From positions 35,451,551 to 35,515,550 of the forward strand of contig NC_088304.1 of assembly GCF_032854445.1 (NCBI RefSeq): a DNA stretch of 64,000 bases, given 5' to 3'. This document shows, piece by piece, positions 46,571-58,297 of the stretch. This DNA is from Liolophura sinensis. Its lineage: Eukaryota > Mollusca > Polyplacophora > Chitonida > Chitonidae. Position 1 is the first letter of the stretch; the number at the start of each line of letters is the position of its first letter. The position numbers were made by a program, and so were the translations under genes. Below the pieces are notes generated by a model. That model did no database searches, was not told the DNA's origin, and worked only from the letters and a program-made list of their open reading frames with translations.

Positions 46571-46618
46571 GGGTGTCACAAAACTGGGTTTCACAAAACT
46601 TGATGTCACAAAGATTGG
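46571..46618. repeat. Short tandem repeat around GTCACAAAACTGG, three copies
   Basis: GGGTGTCACAAAACTG, GGTTTCACAAAACTTG and ATGTCACAAAGATTGG are successive 16-base diverged copies. Confidence 0.6.
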
Positions 46619-47580
46619 CACTGCTTTGTAGTGTGTTTGATCATCATATTTGACTTTGCCTTTACTGCAGGAATTACAAAGTTGTGGCTTATCAGAAAGT
46701 CTTGTCAAATAAAGCTCCATTTGTTATATAACTAAACGTCTTTTGATCTCTCCTTGGCCCTTAATTACCAGCAACTTAAGACTTAAACAATACATTTCAA
46801 GTCCTTAAGAACCAAACAGAACAAGAAAGGCCTCAAATTGTTACGCATTACATTGTTCTGCAGTAAAGAATCAGTGTACAAATTTTTAACTCTCTAGAGC
46901 AAAACACTGGAAATGCAGCTGTGTTGGAATCTTTGATTTCAGTCTTAAGACGTCTGTTAAATATATGTGTTGGGCTGCATGCTTTATTTAATACGCTGTG
47001 ACCTTGAGCTGCAGTGCAACATTCTTTCAGCTGCATTTATTTTGTATATATGCAATAGTCATAAGACATAATACATATTGGAGAAAACCCAAGATAATTC
47101 GCAGGCTGCAAGCAGATCTTCCCTCGCACGAGCCGAGAGCTAAGCTTGAGCTCACAGCGACCTGAGTCTGTTGAGCCATTACACTGTGACAGCCAGGCTA
47201 ACCACTCGTCAACAGAAGCCGCGGTGTTTATTTTCACTCACGCGCCTTTAAACCAAACTTCATATGAAATCGGTGGGAAGTCATTGAATCATTTAGTCAT
47301 AATAACTTATCTCGCTAGAGTAAATCGATCATTGGCTTGCGACTGTGACTTCAACTTCCAGTGTTTCAACAGCGGCTTTAAGTTAGCAGGTTTGTCAGAT
47401 ACTGGAGAAGAGCGGTGATTATCTATGGGCTTTGTCAGATTTCATTCATTCATAACCCTGGAGCTGTAATTAAAAACACAATGTTCCGAGCACGGTTTAA
47501 AACTCCCATCAGATAGATAGATACAAATAAACAACTATCCAGTGGATTTATGGACCACTTCAGTGGCGTCAGACAAACCA
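46619..47580. other. Non-coding stretch
   Basis: At 47088-47235 the minus strand loosely resembles a SINE-1 middle (GAGCTCACAGCGACC… and TCTTCCCTCGCACGAGCC), very diverged. No gene recognised. Confidence 0.35.
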
Positions 47581-48157
47581 GACTTCAAGCTTGCGTCGGG
47601 TCATACTAAAGACTTTAAAAATAGAACGTGTTGCCGCCTCAGCACTGAGAGGCTAGAGTAAAGAAACAGGACTGGTTGACCCGGTGCCCGCATAATGTGA
47701 CTGCTTGAAGTGTCATGTCTGGTGTCTTCGACATGATGCTTCAGTGGTGCAGCACCTTCGCGCCATGGAATCGCCCTGCCACAAGCAGACACAGTATTTA
47801 TTTATTTATTTGATTAGTGTTTTACGCCGTACTCAAGAATATTTCACTTATACTACGGCGGCCAGCATTATGGTGGGTGGAAACCGGGCACAGCCCAGGG
47901 GAAACCCACAACCATCCGCAGGTTGCTGTCAGACCTTCCCACTTACGGCCGGAGAGGAAGCCAGCATGAGCTGGTCTTGAGCTCACAGCGACCGCATTGG
48001 TGAAAGGCTCCTGGGTCATTACGCTGCGCTAGCGCGCTAACCGACTGAGCCACGGAGGCCCCCAGCAGACACAGTATATGTATATAATGACTCCTCGTCG
48101 TCATATGGCTGAAAAATGGTTCAGTACGACGTTAAACGCCAATTATTCATTCATTTA
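47581..48157 (+). repeat. SINE-2-type element interrupted by a SINE-1 insertion
   Basis: The left part GCGTCGGGTCATACTAAAGA then AGAGGCTAGAGTAAAGAAAC…CCATGGAATCGCCCTGCCAC, and the right part ATAATGACTCCTCGTCGTCA then GACGTTAAACGCCAATTATTCATTCATTT, are continuous with each other once the insert at 47798-48063 is removed. A related reverse copy at 54110-54330 (…TATACTGTGTCTTCTTGTGG then CAGGGCGTGTCCATG) confirms the uninterrupted order. Confidence 0.85.
47798..48063 (-). repeat. SINE-1 copy, full length, 266 bp, with 14-bp target-site duplication
   Basis: Flanked by AGCAGACACAGTAT at 47784-47797 and 48064-48077, a perfect 14-bp duplication. In reverse it reads head GGGGGCCTCCGTGGCTCAGT then CGGTTAGCGCGCTAGCG, B-box-like GTGAGCTCAAG, body, and AAATAAATAAATA tail. 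It is the least diverged full copy here and probably the youngest. Confidence 0.97.
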
Positions 48158-48449
48158 GATTCATCAAGTATTTTCATGTCTTTGTGTTTGTAAATATGAC
48201 CTAGGAAATGCCGAAATATAAGAAAAACCGCTGTCCATCTGTAAACAATAGTCTTATAAGAAAAACAGGTTGTTCCCCTACTGTATCTGGCATAGCAATG
48301 TACACATATGTACAGTAGTGACCTGATCGTCGTGCAAGGTGACACAAAAAATGCAAATAAAGCTAATGAGAGAGCCGGCAGCTTGGAATACGTTTGCTAC
48401 TTGATAGTGTCAGAGATATTCACTTTTCAATAATAACTTTATCGAAATA
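48158..48449. other. Non-coding spacer
   Basis: Nothing recognised. Confidence 0.3.
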
Positions 48450-50010
48450 GGACTACATGTAACACGACACGTGCTTCATTTGGGATAAACGAGGCATAAA
48501 CGAGGCATGGCGTCATCATTGATAAATCGGAGAAATCGAGCTGTGACAAAGAAACCAGCTTGTTACTCAACACCGGAGTTTGTATGAGCATTAGATCAAC
48601 GCTTCAACCTATGGGAAACCATCCAGACAATATGTAATGATGACTGTGAGGCTCGGATTTACTGCGATAGCTCTGGTCTCGAGGCGAAGGTATAATGCAA
48701 ACGCCACGCTTACTGCTACAACTCTGTTGCAATTATTTAGCCAAGGTGCTAGGAATTCGTTCCGTTTTAATTGTAACAACTGTTGATAATTTAAATTCTA
48801 ACCCTGGAAATAAGTTCCGATTTTACAACACACATTAACAAAGCACCGCGGAAATGCGAGTTAACGGGATAGCTTTTTGTGATGTAGTTCTCGACAAAAT
48901 ATCTCCATTTAATTATTTATTTTATTGGTGTTTTACTCCTCACTCAAGAATATTTCACTTATACAACGGCAGCCAGCATTATGGTGGGAGGAAACCGGAC
49001 AGTGCCCGGAGGAAACCCACGACCATCCGCAGGAAGCTGAAGGCCCAAAATGTCTCCAACAAGCAAGTAATGGAACGTATTATTAAGTCAGATGACAGGT
49101 CTAGAAGCTTTATTAATTTGATTGATTACTTTACATGAAATTTCCTTTTTACCTTTTGAGACAAACTATTCTAAACGTTGAAATGACTATTTATGAATGC
49201 ACTTAGTGGCTCTTGGAAACTATCAGGAATAGTTTGGTTTCAGGCTATGAGTTCTTCCCGTTCTGTTATACACCATGGCGACAGTAATATTTGCAGTTGT
49301 TGTCCTGTATTGAACTCACTTAGGTTCTCCTGTGAATGAAAATGTTAACTTTCCCGATTAACATCACTAAACTCCACAGTTATGCCACGATAGGGTACTT
49401 TTCAAATCTGCTACAAAAGCAAGAGCGAAATGTTTTATAGTTGATCCTATCGGTGTCTTGCGCAAAATATAGATTAGAGGTCACAGAGTTCAGCATATAT
49501 TTTCGCCGAAGTAAGCACAACCAAAATATCCACAGTTTTTTTATCGATAGGGAAATTTATATACTTAGGTGTCTTGAAAGGTATAGCCACTATGTGTTTG
49601 AGCTGGTTCATACAAAAACAAAGTAACACATCGGAAGTGGTTTTTGTACGGAGTGCCTTTTGAATTCTGGATGCTTGACTTGATAAAAAAGAAAAAGTAA
49701 ACATCCGGGCGTTTTCACAGGGGAATAAATTATTCTTGGTTTTTAACCTTTAATCACCATGCTGATCTCACCACCGCGATTAGCGACTCATTCCACACAT
49801 CGATTACGTACTACAGGCCTAAATTGCAGTCAGAGAGCATTATCGCCAGCAGTTACATTATGGTGTGTGTTCTTTGGCACGAGACCGGTGTTGTGATCCA
49901 AGGCTTAGATTCCGGATGTTCAACCGACAGCGCTGGGCTTGACGCGGAAATGAACCACGTGATTATCGAGGCTCGTTATCAGGCATGTCAGGTCAGTGCA
50001 AAATTGATTG
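48450..50010. repeat. Second segmental duplication, copy 1 (partner 60560-61960)
   Basis: Matched blocks in order: GAGGCATGGCGTCATCATTGATAAATC against GAGGCATGGAGTCATCACTGATAAATC (48500 and 60607), TCAACGCTTCAACCTATGGG against TCAACGCCCTATTACATGGG, ACATCGGAAGTGGTTTTTGT against AAAACGGAAGTGATCTTTCG, CCTTTAATCACC against GCCTTAATCACC, and CCGGATGTTCAACCGACAGC against CCGGATGTTCAACCAACAGC followed by GACGCGGAAATGAA.CACGTGA. The SINE-1 at 48908 is present only here. The short frame across the last block is open in both copies (GVV..GL..GCST.S…DAEM.HV), but most of the duplicated length is non-coding. Confidence 0.7.
48908..49034 (-). repeat. SINE-1 copy, 5' truncated
   Basis: TTTAATTATTTATTTTATTG then GTGTTTTACTCCTCACTCAAGAATATTTCACTTATACAACGGCAGCCAGC, ending at CACGACCATCCGCAGG. 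Confidence 0.9.
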
Positions 50011-50922
50011 CAAAATATTTCTGTCAAGCTCGGATGAGTAGCACTACGAAAGAATGCCGTTGTTGTTGTTGCCGTTGGAAATTATGAACAGGGGCAGAGT
50101 GGCGAGGAGAAAAACATTATAGTGGACGTACACAGGAGAAATAGAAATATAGCGTCTATAAATTATCCTAAAAATGTTAAAACAAGTAAAATGAAATATA
50201 CAATATTATAGTATTATGCAATTTTTATTCGTAACAATACACATGAAAGGTCCCCGTTGCACTTCCCGAGAGCCTGCCCACGTAAATATAGAATGCACAG
50301 TTAAGATGAATTCCCCACTCTACGGATGGCAGTCTGAAAAGTGGTTTCCTCAATTGCCTGTGAATGTGTAACTTCTCAGGGCGGACGGGCTGACAGTTGC
50401 GATTGTGATGCCGAGCTGTCGATGTATGTTTCAATCCTCGGAAATATACACAAAATCACTTTCAGGGTAAACTGGGATGAAATGTAAAACGCACAGAGAC
50501 AATTAGCGATACAAGCTCCAAAAAACGTCTCTAAAAATAGCAAGTGGCGAAACGCAAGCTCACAAAGTGCTCCGCGCAGAAAATGGAGTACAAATGACGA
50601 ATGTCGAATATCATGAAAGCCGATATCTCCAAACCCAGCAAAATCATTCACAGTGTAGGACAGTAGTAATGACTGCTCTGAAAGGGATATGAGGAAATGA
50701 CTGCTTTGAAGTGGACTAAGTGATTAAAAGACTGGGAGCTTCACAACTCCGTCGCTCATATTTATAGACTAACGCAAAAGAAAATTCGGGATGGTTTGAT
50801 CGTAGACATGTTTACAACACCAATACATATTTCCAGAATGTACCCTCTATTCACAATGACACTGCACTAATGAACAACAAAACCCTGAGAACGCCCGACT
50901 GAATCACAGCGAAGGATAAAAA
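50011..50922. other. Non-coding stretch
   Basis: Overlapping minus-strand frames (50225-50651) have no recognisable domain; nothing else seen. Confidence 0.3.
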
Positions 50923-51558
50923 GCCTGGCGCACACGAGAGAAACTTGCTGAGCTAAGGACCACGAGAGGCAGGCAGCTGAGCTCTTTCCGCCGTTTTAGT
51001 GAGATTCTCGGCAAAAAAGGCAGTGAGGAAAGTATCTATCATTTGATATTTTGTGCCTCAAGAGGTCAAATTCTCACCGTGTGCGACCACTCTGCTCCGA
51101 CAGCTGAGCTGGAAAACTCAGCCGGCCAATAAAAATAGCCTACTACCGTAGCACGTGACTGTTAGCAGCATGGCCACCATTGAAGACCGCGTGAATGAAG
51201 CCCTTTTGTATGATTAATTCGTTGAGGTGTGGCATGACAACCCTTGTTTGTACGGCGTGAACACGGCAGAAGTTAAAAACAGGGATCTAGTCCAGTTTGT
51301 TCGAAAAGATGCATTTCAACGGCGTAGACGGCGACGTAATAACAGCAGTAGTAAAAGCAACTCTTCTTGTAAAATGCGTTTCGTCGTCCGCCATTTTGAA
51401 CACTCACGCGGGATAGTTGAGGGTCACGTGGTATATTAGAGCAAAAATATGCTGAGACGAATGCGCCCGTGTGCGGTGAAGCAAGTGGAGAGTCAGTTGC
51501 TGCGCTGACCACCTCTCGTGACCGATCGCTCAGCAAGTTCCCCTCGTGTGCGCCAGGT
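50923..51558. mobile_element. DNA transposon with about 58-bp TIRs enclosing a MADF-domain remnant (PIF/Harbinger-like?)
   Basis: The left terminus is CCTGGCGCACACGAGAGAAA then CTTGCTGAGC…CCACGAGAGGCAGGCAGC. The right terminus reversed is CCTGGCGCACACGAGGGGAA then CTTGCTGAGC…TCACGAGAGGTGGTCAGC. The 636-bp unit contains a promoter-like stretch (CCGGCCAATAAAAATAGCC, CACGTGAC) and the beginning of a MADF-type frame at 51170. MADF/Myb-like proteins are the second gene of PIF/Harbinger transposons in animals, so that superfamily is a reasonable guess. A clean 3-bp target duplication was not identifiable, and a captured host MADF exon is also possible. Confidence 0.75.
51170..51436 (+). pseudogene. 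Decayed MADF-domain (Myb/SANT-like DNA-binding) frame inside the TIR element
   Basis: ATG 51170 opens MATIEDRVNEALLYD, then one in-frame TAA at 51215. The same frame then resumes with FVEVWHDNPCLYGVNTAEVK followed by NRDLVQFVRKDA. MADF domains typically begin with a hydrophobic LI..V...P.LYD, then .YK.RD.....W..IA; the NPCLY…VKNRD stretch fits that pattern. After about 50 residues the similarity ends in an Arg/Ser/Asn-rich tail that closes at 51436, so the domain is truncated as well as interrupted. It can hardly give a functional DNA-binding protein. The assignment rests on motif memory, without a profile search. Confidence 0.5.
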
Positions 51559-54109
51559 TTAACGTACACAGAGAGGAAAATATAGGTCAGACACAAACAA
51601 AAAAATGTAATACAATGTTTAAAGGCAGGGTTCGTAACAAGTTTAGTACGTGTATTTTATCTGCATGGAACTGCCTATCCATCGGTGTAGCCTATGTCTT
51701 GGACTTGATGAGGAAAAACGCCGTATCAAAATCCTCTTCCTCTATTGTGTTTATATTAGCACCGTGGCACCTTGTGCAATTTGTGTTTTGCGATCCTCTA
51801 AAAACTTTGACATCTGAAGAAAACATGGTTTATTGTCACAGTTTTACGTAGCGGTCCAGCCTAATCCGGGTGTGAGTTTTAATTTCGGTGCGACACGTAA
51901 ATGGCACAGCAAAATGATTATTCCTTGTTCCAAGAGATGAAGACTTGATTCTTATTCATCTATAAATGCTGTCTGGCCAAATACGCAACTTCGGCTACTA
52001 TAGGCCTACATTTTTAAAGTAGATTCACCTTTTCTTTTCGTAAATAGCGTGAAATTTTATTAAGAATTTTGAAATACTTTATCTGTCTAATCGATAAGGC
52101 TCTTTTACGTAACCTTTAACATAGTGAAATTTTTTTACCAAAGATGTAGGCCTACATCTGTGGCAATATCGGGGCCCAGACTCGTAACTTGGTGTGCAGA
52201 CTTTTAAAGAATGTCTGCAGAAAATTTTTGCTCAGTTTTCGGGTCCGAACCCTTTTATACCCAACATCTCGGGGCAACACTTACATTTGAATGGCTGAAA
52301 ACTCGAACCTACACTAATCTAGGGTCGTGGGGCTTCCGAGGCCTACGCTGCTCCTGGAGCCTCACGCAATGTGCTCGGATAAGCTGTTCAACTACTACAC
52401 ACCCACCCCCCACCCGGTTTCCCACTGTTACTCTTTTTACGGCTTTGTACTCTTTAAATGGATACAGAATCGATGCTGATTGGCCGAGTGTTGAGGTAGG
52501 ATTCCCTGGGTTAAGTACCTTAAATTCAGCTTTGGATAGGCGTGGTGCAGATTTCCGGTCACCTAAGATTATAGTGCTTCTGGGGCCTAGGCGGACCCTG
52601 GACCCTTGATCGTATATTTGATTCCACGATTTTCGGTATAACGTTTTAAAAAGGCAGAAGTATTTATCCAGCCGTGAACGTATGGTTGCGTCAGAATACA
52701 AATGGATCGTCATGGGAATCGAACTAGTTATATCCTACGTTAAAGACGACTAGAACGTAGTAATCCTGGCAAGGCATATCTCTTAAAATAGCCTTTACTG
52801 AAATGAAATAAGTGCATTTACATATTAACATTTCAGGGTGAGGTGTTTAGGTCATATGTTCGTATAATATTATTTAAATGCGCTTAATTCTGTTCAAGAA
52901 AGGTAAATAAGAAAGAAAACAGTTTAGATTCAGTTTTTAGCCTCTTGATGATAATGCTGTCCTTTTAAAGGCATTCTTTGCAAAGTCGGTTTGTGTCGTC
53001 TAGACTAATGAGCCTTGGCGTCAGCTATTTAATAAATAGAATTGGTGGCGCAAATGGCGAAAATATCTGGATAGAATGGACATAGAATGACAAACATATC
53101 CAGTTTATCCTGCATTAAATCCAGATACTCTGCATTTAAGTTTTTCAAAATTTAAAAACGTTTGAATGAATTAAAGTCTTGTAATATCCAAGTACATCCT
53201 ACATTAATATTTGTTATATGCAACCTCAGAAAACGCACTCACAGTATAAATTACGCGTTACATGAAGTACACGGACCACGTGACACTTTTGTCACGCGGT
53301 GAGTACTAAACGACTCTTCATGTTCTGATTTGCCAGTTTTGTGTGTCATTGGATAGTCACGCTAGAGCCATTGCCAACGTTCACTCTTAGTCTTGAATGC
53401 ATTACGTTGTCATGCCAAGACTGGCATTAAACGAACGCAATCAGACGGTTGGTATGCTTGCCGCATGATTAACTCAACAGGAGATCGCGAAGCGGATGCA
53501 TTGTCACAGAAACACCATAGCAGCGCTCGCCAGACGCCAAAGAATTTTTTAGGACGTAAGGGATCGTCCGCGCTTTGGACGTCCGCCGGGTAACGACGCC
53601 TGCGCAAAATCAGAGGATCCGTTTGACATTTCCGGACCATTGTCGCAAAAACCCACAACCTCGTCCCCATACGGCTCAGCTGACGAGCATTTATGCTTGG
53701 AAATAACTTTCATGTGGACCCATGGCATGCATATGTACCTGATTTCGCACCTAATGAGCACTTTTCGCAAACTCTGAAAACACATTAGTGACGTGATTTG
53801 AATAACCATTATTTGTCTGTCCATGGACAATAGGTTGTTGTTCGACCATGAATGGGACAGCATGTATTCGAAAATGGAAGAACATTATATCTATCTCACA
53901 GTTAATTTGTTGGTTGAGTATATTTACTTATTTATCTATTTAATTGATTCTTGATTTATGCAGTTTTATCCGGTCTAAAATAACACGCCACCTTCTGCCA
54001 TTGCGCTTACTTGTAAACTACCTCTGTGCTGAACTATACACTGTGAAGAATTAAAGGAAAGAACAAAAAAGTTCTTCGGTTGCATCGACTTGCTTCAAGC
54101 GCGTCATGT
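51559..54109. other. Non-coding stretch, nothing recognised
   Basis: Open frames at 51546-51851, 52211-52609 (with an overlapping minus frame) and 53410-53863 lack recognisable domains. CACGTGAC occurs at 53277. No repeat family is identified in these 2.5 kb. Confidence 0.35.
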
Positions 54110-54330
54110 TTTGATGTGTGTTGGCACGCTTGGAGTTTAACGTCATACTTAGCAATTTGTCAGTCATAAGGCGACGAGAAGTCGTTAAAATTGTATACAT
54201 ATACTGTGTCTTCTTGTGGCAGGGCGTGTCCATGCCAATGTGCTACCGCCACTGATGTGTCACTCCTAAGACACAAGACATGACACTCCACCCACTCACA
54301 TTATGCTGACATCGGACCAACCAGCCATCT
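54110..54330 (-). repeat. SINE-2-type element, reverse copy
   Basis: TTAACGTCATACTTAGCAAT, TCAGTCATAAGGCGACGAGA, ATACATATACTGTGTCTTCT, TGTGGCAGGGCGTGTCCATG and ACTCCACCCACTCACATTAT are reverse counterparts of the element interrupted at 47784-48077; the copy may extend further right, more diverged. Confidence 0.75.
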
Positions 54331-54995
54331 TTCCTTTTCCAACCTTTCGCTGCCGAGCGCCAATCGAGACAGCAGCAAGTACAATGTTTCGAGGCGGATG
54401 CGCTAACAATTAACCCGCCGAGGAATACATGCCAGACCTGGGGCAGGATAGTATGATTGTCTGGCGTCTGTGGAATGTAATTACCAGCCGAACTGCAGTA
54501 TCACTGTGATCTTCTTGATCAGCTAGGGAAGGAATTATTGAGTTAAGTGTATATCTTCAGTAACATAATTCTGGTATAAGCAGGCCTGAATCGGGTTTAT
54601 TTACAATTTCAATAAAAAAATCAGATGGAGCGAACTACTATGGCATTGTTTTGTTTCGTACAATGTAGTTTTATTCCTACTAGGTGACAATATATTCGCT
54701 TTTCTGGTTGATTCGATAGAAATTTTTTGATAAGAAAATATCATTTACTGTGGCTGCATCGACTGAGCAAATTTGAATCTTTATGACTGAATCAAAAGTG
54801 AATTCAACACTACAAATCACATTTACAATTTAATGTCGAATATCTTAAAATTCTGACGTCAAAATATTTTGACGATGGAATGCCATCTGATGGACATTTA
54901 GGTAGCTAAGTGAAAGAAGCAAAAAGAGGGAAGAAATATGATCAACTTTCTAGTGCAAAATAAGGTCACAGATCATTCCACTGGTACGAAAACAT
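54331..54995. other. Non-coding stretch
   Basis: Nothing recognised. Confidence 0.3.
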
Positions 54996-55061
54996 GAGGA
55001 AACCACGAGGAAACCATGGGGAAACCATGATGAAACAATGGGGAAACCACGAGGAAACCAT
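54996..55061. repeat. 11-bp tandem repeat, six copies
   Basis: Units GAGGAAACCAC, GAGGAAACCAT, GGGGAAACCAT, GATGAAACAAT, GGGGAAACCAC and GAGGAAACCAT fill exactly 66 bp. Confidence 0.95.
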
Positions 55062-55574
55062 GCCGCACATTAAAATGCAAAAGAAAGATAAAATTGTCCG
55101 TCTGGCATTTTCTTGACGAACGTTTAAACATGATATCCATGCTTTGACCTAACCAGACAACATGATATAATGGCTGACACAAGACAGCTGCACGACTAAA
55201 TATATTATAGCCATGCATCTGTGGCTGCACAGTCGTTGTTCTTTTTTTTTACCGACGAAATAAAATGGAAAGATCTCCAGAGTATTTCTTCGTAGATGGA
55301 ACCAGGCGTACCCCAAGAACCTATTGCGAGCACACAGTGAAGCCTTGATCAAGGTCAATTTCTGCTAGTCTTTATTACAAAGCTTTGTGCCTTTCGCAAC
55401 CGATTGGGTAACTGGGCAAAAGATTGGATCAGATCGAGGTCTGACTCATTTGGCTGAGGTTTTAAGCCAGTAGATTGTTCAAATATTATGCAAATGCTCT
55501 ACTTTTATCCTCATTGCTGCTACCCTGAGTGTTTTATTTCGTACCTACATAGTGTGATAACTATAAAACAGAAC
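55062..55574. other. Non-coding stretch
   Basis: Nothing recognised. Confidence 0.3.
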
Positions 55575-55780
55575 AGTACAAAGAGCAAAACCAGAGCAGA
55601 TATGGCAGCGTGAGGTAATTCTAGACCAACGACGTCTACAAACTTGCACTCAAGCTCACTGATGCTCCTTCAAAAAAATTTACATGAGCTGACAAGAGAC
55701 CGTATTTCATCGGTTACGTATGACCATTTGCCAACTTTCAGGCTGTCGTCGCTCATCTGGTTTTACTCTCTATTAAAAAA
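55575..55780. mobile_element. Short TIR element (MITE) of the long-TIR family
   Basis: Left end ACAAAGAGCAAAACCAGAGC then AGATATGGCAGCGTGAGG; right end in reverse AATAGAGAGTAAAACCAGAT then GAGCGACGACAGCCTGAAAGTTGGCAAATGGTCATACGTAACC. The inside is about 100 bp and lacks coding potential. It is the most compact member of the family. Confidence 0.6.
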
Positions 55781-56083
55781 AAGCGGAAAAAGAAAACTTT
55801 TTTGTGTTCGATGAGAGTTCAAAGGTAACCAAATGTTCCTTCTTCCAGTAGAGTTCTAAAACCAAACAGTTCTGGAACGCGGATTGACTCCGTTAAGTGA
55901 TGTCACGAGTCAGGTCCTGCCTTCTCCGGCCTCTGCAGGTACAGGTACAATGAGAAGAGCGGCACCGTCTCCCTCTACAAATTATCATAACTTCCATTTT
56001 CAGCGTGAGTGCATTTCGTTCAATTTGACTTTGCAAGCAGCATTTTATAGCCCATATCGATGAATGATTTTGAATCCACTAAT
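55781..56083. other. Non-coding spacer
   Basis: Nothing recognised. Confidence 0.3.
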
Positions 56084-56152
56084 TGTCGCCGTGGCGTAAG
56101 TGAAATATTCTTGAGCACGGCGTAAAACATCAACCAAATAAATAGATAAATC
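56084..56152 (+). repeat. SINE-1 tail fragment
   Basis: TTGTCGCCGTGGCGTAAGTG then AAATATTCTTGAGCACGGCGTAAAACATCAACCAAATAAATAGATAAATC. Confidence 0.85.
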
Positions 56153-56847
56153 AAACCTTAGAGCCGCACATTTCAAGTTCACGACCTGGGCCATTTGATG
56201 GCCTATTCTGGCCGTTCATCACTGTGGCCGTCATCATACGACGAACCGAATTCTAATATAATGGCAAAGCCATATGGTTATGTTCCTAATTCGCTGTATT
56301 CGCCGTTTTTCCACCCATCAGGAAGTATTTTGGATCAGAACCGTTGTCCGCACAATCGGCGCTTCACATCCGTTACTTAATCCGTTTTTTGAAGTTGGCA
56401 AGATGGGTTCCACTCCCGAGCAAATTTACCTTTACAGTTAACCAAATTATGTTTTTCCTTCCTCTGCCAGAGCACTAGTCTTCATGTCAACTCCGCTTCA
56501 TTGAGCGTGGAGTCAGTACAAAAATATAATAACTTCTGTTTCAAAATCATTCCTCTAAATTGTTACGCCATTGTTATCCCCGTTTGGAGGTCTCTTGTAC
56601 CTTTCGAAGTTTACGCCTTACTCTACTGTTCAAGTTTGATTGCTTTTGATTGATATGACAGATTCGTTCATGGCTTCAGATGAGTTTCTTTGCCCTACGG
56701 TTTGGTTAAAGTGCTCTAGCATATGGTATCGTAAAGATCTACCAGTTATACTGATATTGTCTCGTTTCATTATGACATACAGTTTTAATCAGAATCTTTG
56801 TTCTGAGTAAGGTTATTGATATTAATAATGTATATATGTATGTATAG
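56153..56847. other. Non-coding stretch
   Basis: Nothing recognised. Confidence 0.3.
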
Positions 56848-57131
56848 TGGATAACTCCGTATCCGAGGTCATTAGCGTACCAGCGCGGAGCAATGAGCCA
56901 ATAGCCTCTCACCAATGCGGACGCGGTGAGTTCAAGTCCAGCTCATGTTGGCTTCCTCTCCGGCCTTACGGTTTCCTCACACCATAATGCTGGCCGCGGT
57001 CGAATAAGTGAGTATTCCTATTTAGTTCATTGATGTTTTAAGCCATACTCAAAAATATTTCACCTATACTATGGTGGCCAGCGGGGAAATATTCTTAAGT
57101 ACGGCGTAAAACACATATTAAATAAATAAAT
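56848..57131. repeat. SINE-1 composite: a + copy broken by a reversed tail piece
   Basis: 56848-57018 is a + copy (head ATAACTCCGTATCCGAGGTC, body to CATAATGCTGGCCGCGGTCG). 57019-57081 is a reversed tail piece (TTTAGTTCATTGATGTTTTA then AGCCATACTCAAAAATATTTCACC). 57082-57131 resumes + (GGGAAATATTCTTAAGTACG then GCGTAAAACACATATTAAATAAATAAATA). The likely history is insertion of a short reversed copy into a resident one. Confidence 0.8.
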
Positions 57132-57439
57132 ATATGGCAATGGTGATGTTTATTTGTGTGGGTATCCAAGTGAAGTGAGAAGTAGACATAAAGCCATGAA
57201 TCTGTGAGGTCATTTGTCAAGGACAGACCTCTGACATAAAGCCATAACACGTTTCTGTCAGCCACGAACGTACTAAATTCAGTGTGGTGAGGAAAAGTAA
57301 ATCTACCTTGATATCATTTGCTTTCCTTTGGTTAGTTATCCTGTGTTTTTTTCAACAATCATCCGTATTCAGCGTTCCGTACACGTGTGAAAATCGGGTA
57401 ATGATCTAACAGTGTGCTATTTGATGATACATTGAATTA
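57132..57439. other. Non-coding spacer
   Basis: Nothing recognised. Confidence 0.3.
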
Positions 57440-57639
57440 TACGTAACTCTCACCAATGCGGTCGCTGTGAGTTCAAGACCAGCTCATGCTGGCTTCCTCT
57501 CCGGCCGTACGTGGGAAGGTCTGCCAGCAACCTGCGGAGGGTCGTGGGTTTCCGCCGGGCTCTGCCCGGTTTCCACCCACCATAATGCTGGCCGCCGTCG
57601 TATAAGTGAAATATTCTTGAGTACGGCGTAAAACACCAA

Positions 57640-57668
<29 letters not shown>
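57440..57668 (+). repeat. SINE-1 copy, 5' truncated, with pure A tail
   Basis: Starts at TAACTCTCACCAATGCGGTC and ends CACCAATCAAAA with a run of about 25 A instead of the usual AAATAAAT repeats. Flanking TTATACGTAAC at 57435-57446 and again at 57667-57678 is consistent with a target-site duplication of about 11 bp. Confidence 0.92.
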
Positions 57669-57670
<2 letters not shown>

Positions 57671-57678
57671 TACGTAAC

Positions 57679-58297
57679 AACCTATTTCTCTTATGTTAAT
57701 ACAGCAATAACATGATTTTGTGCTGCCTTATCCTTATGTATTTGTCCAGCATCCGTGAAAATCAGTACGTCAAAGCATTAGGGTAGAAAAGGTTTCTAAG
57801 GTTCCTGATGGCTATGGAGAGCTGATACTCATTGATTTTAAAAGCAGAATGCCCCGCTAGAATAAACGCCATCGTCTCAGGCACTGTTGCACTGGATGCT
57901 GAGGAAGTTTTCATCCATAACACGGCAGCCAAATTTTACGGGAGGAGGGAACTGGAGTTCAAGGGTTAAACCACCGACACGTAGTTTAATCCTTGACACG
58001 TAACTACGTGAATAAGCGTCGTTGACCGCTAATTGTCACCAAGGCCGACGGTGATCGACAAATTCCCTGCCCTAGGTTGGATTTGAACTCTCACCCCGTG
58101 TGTGATAGGAATGAAAATATATAACCATATTGATAACTCGTCTCCCTACTTGTGTCTGTAATCTCTTTCTTTAGACTACAATGCATAACATACACTCTCA
58201 TCGTATTCTACACTCTAAGTTTATTTCAAACTTAGTACGTGAATAGTATACGAAAAACTCGGCAAAGTTGTTAATTGGCTTCAGTTATTATTTGATT
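57679..58297. other. Non-coding stretch
   Basis: Nothing recognised. Confidence 0.3.

Noticed and set aside
52211-52609. 132-codon frame with an overlapping 134-codon antisense frame
   Set aside because: Mutually exclusive frames over GC-richer DNA; neither resembles a known protein.
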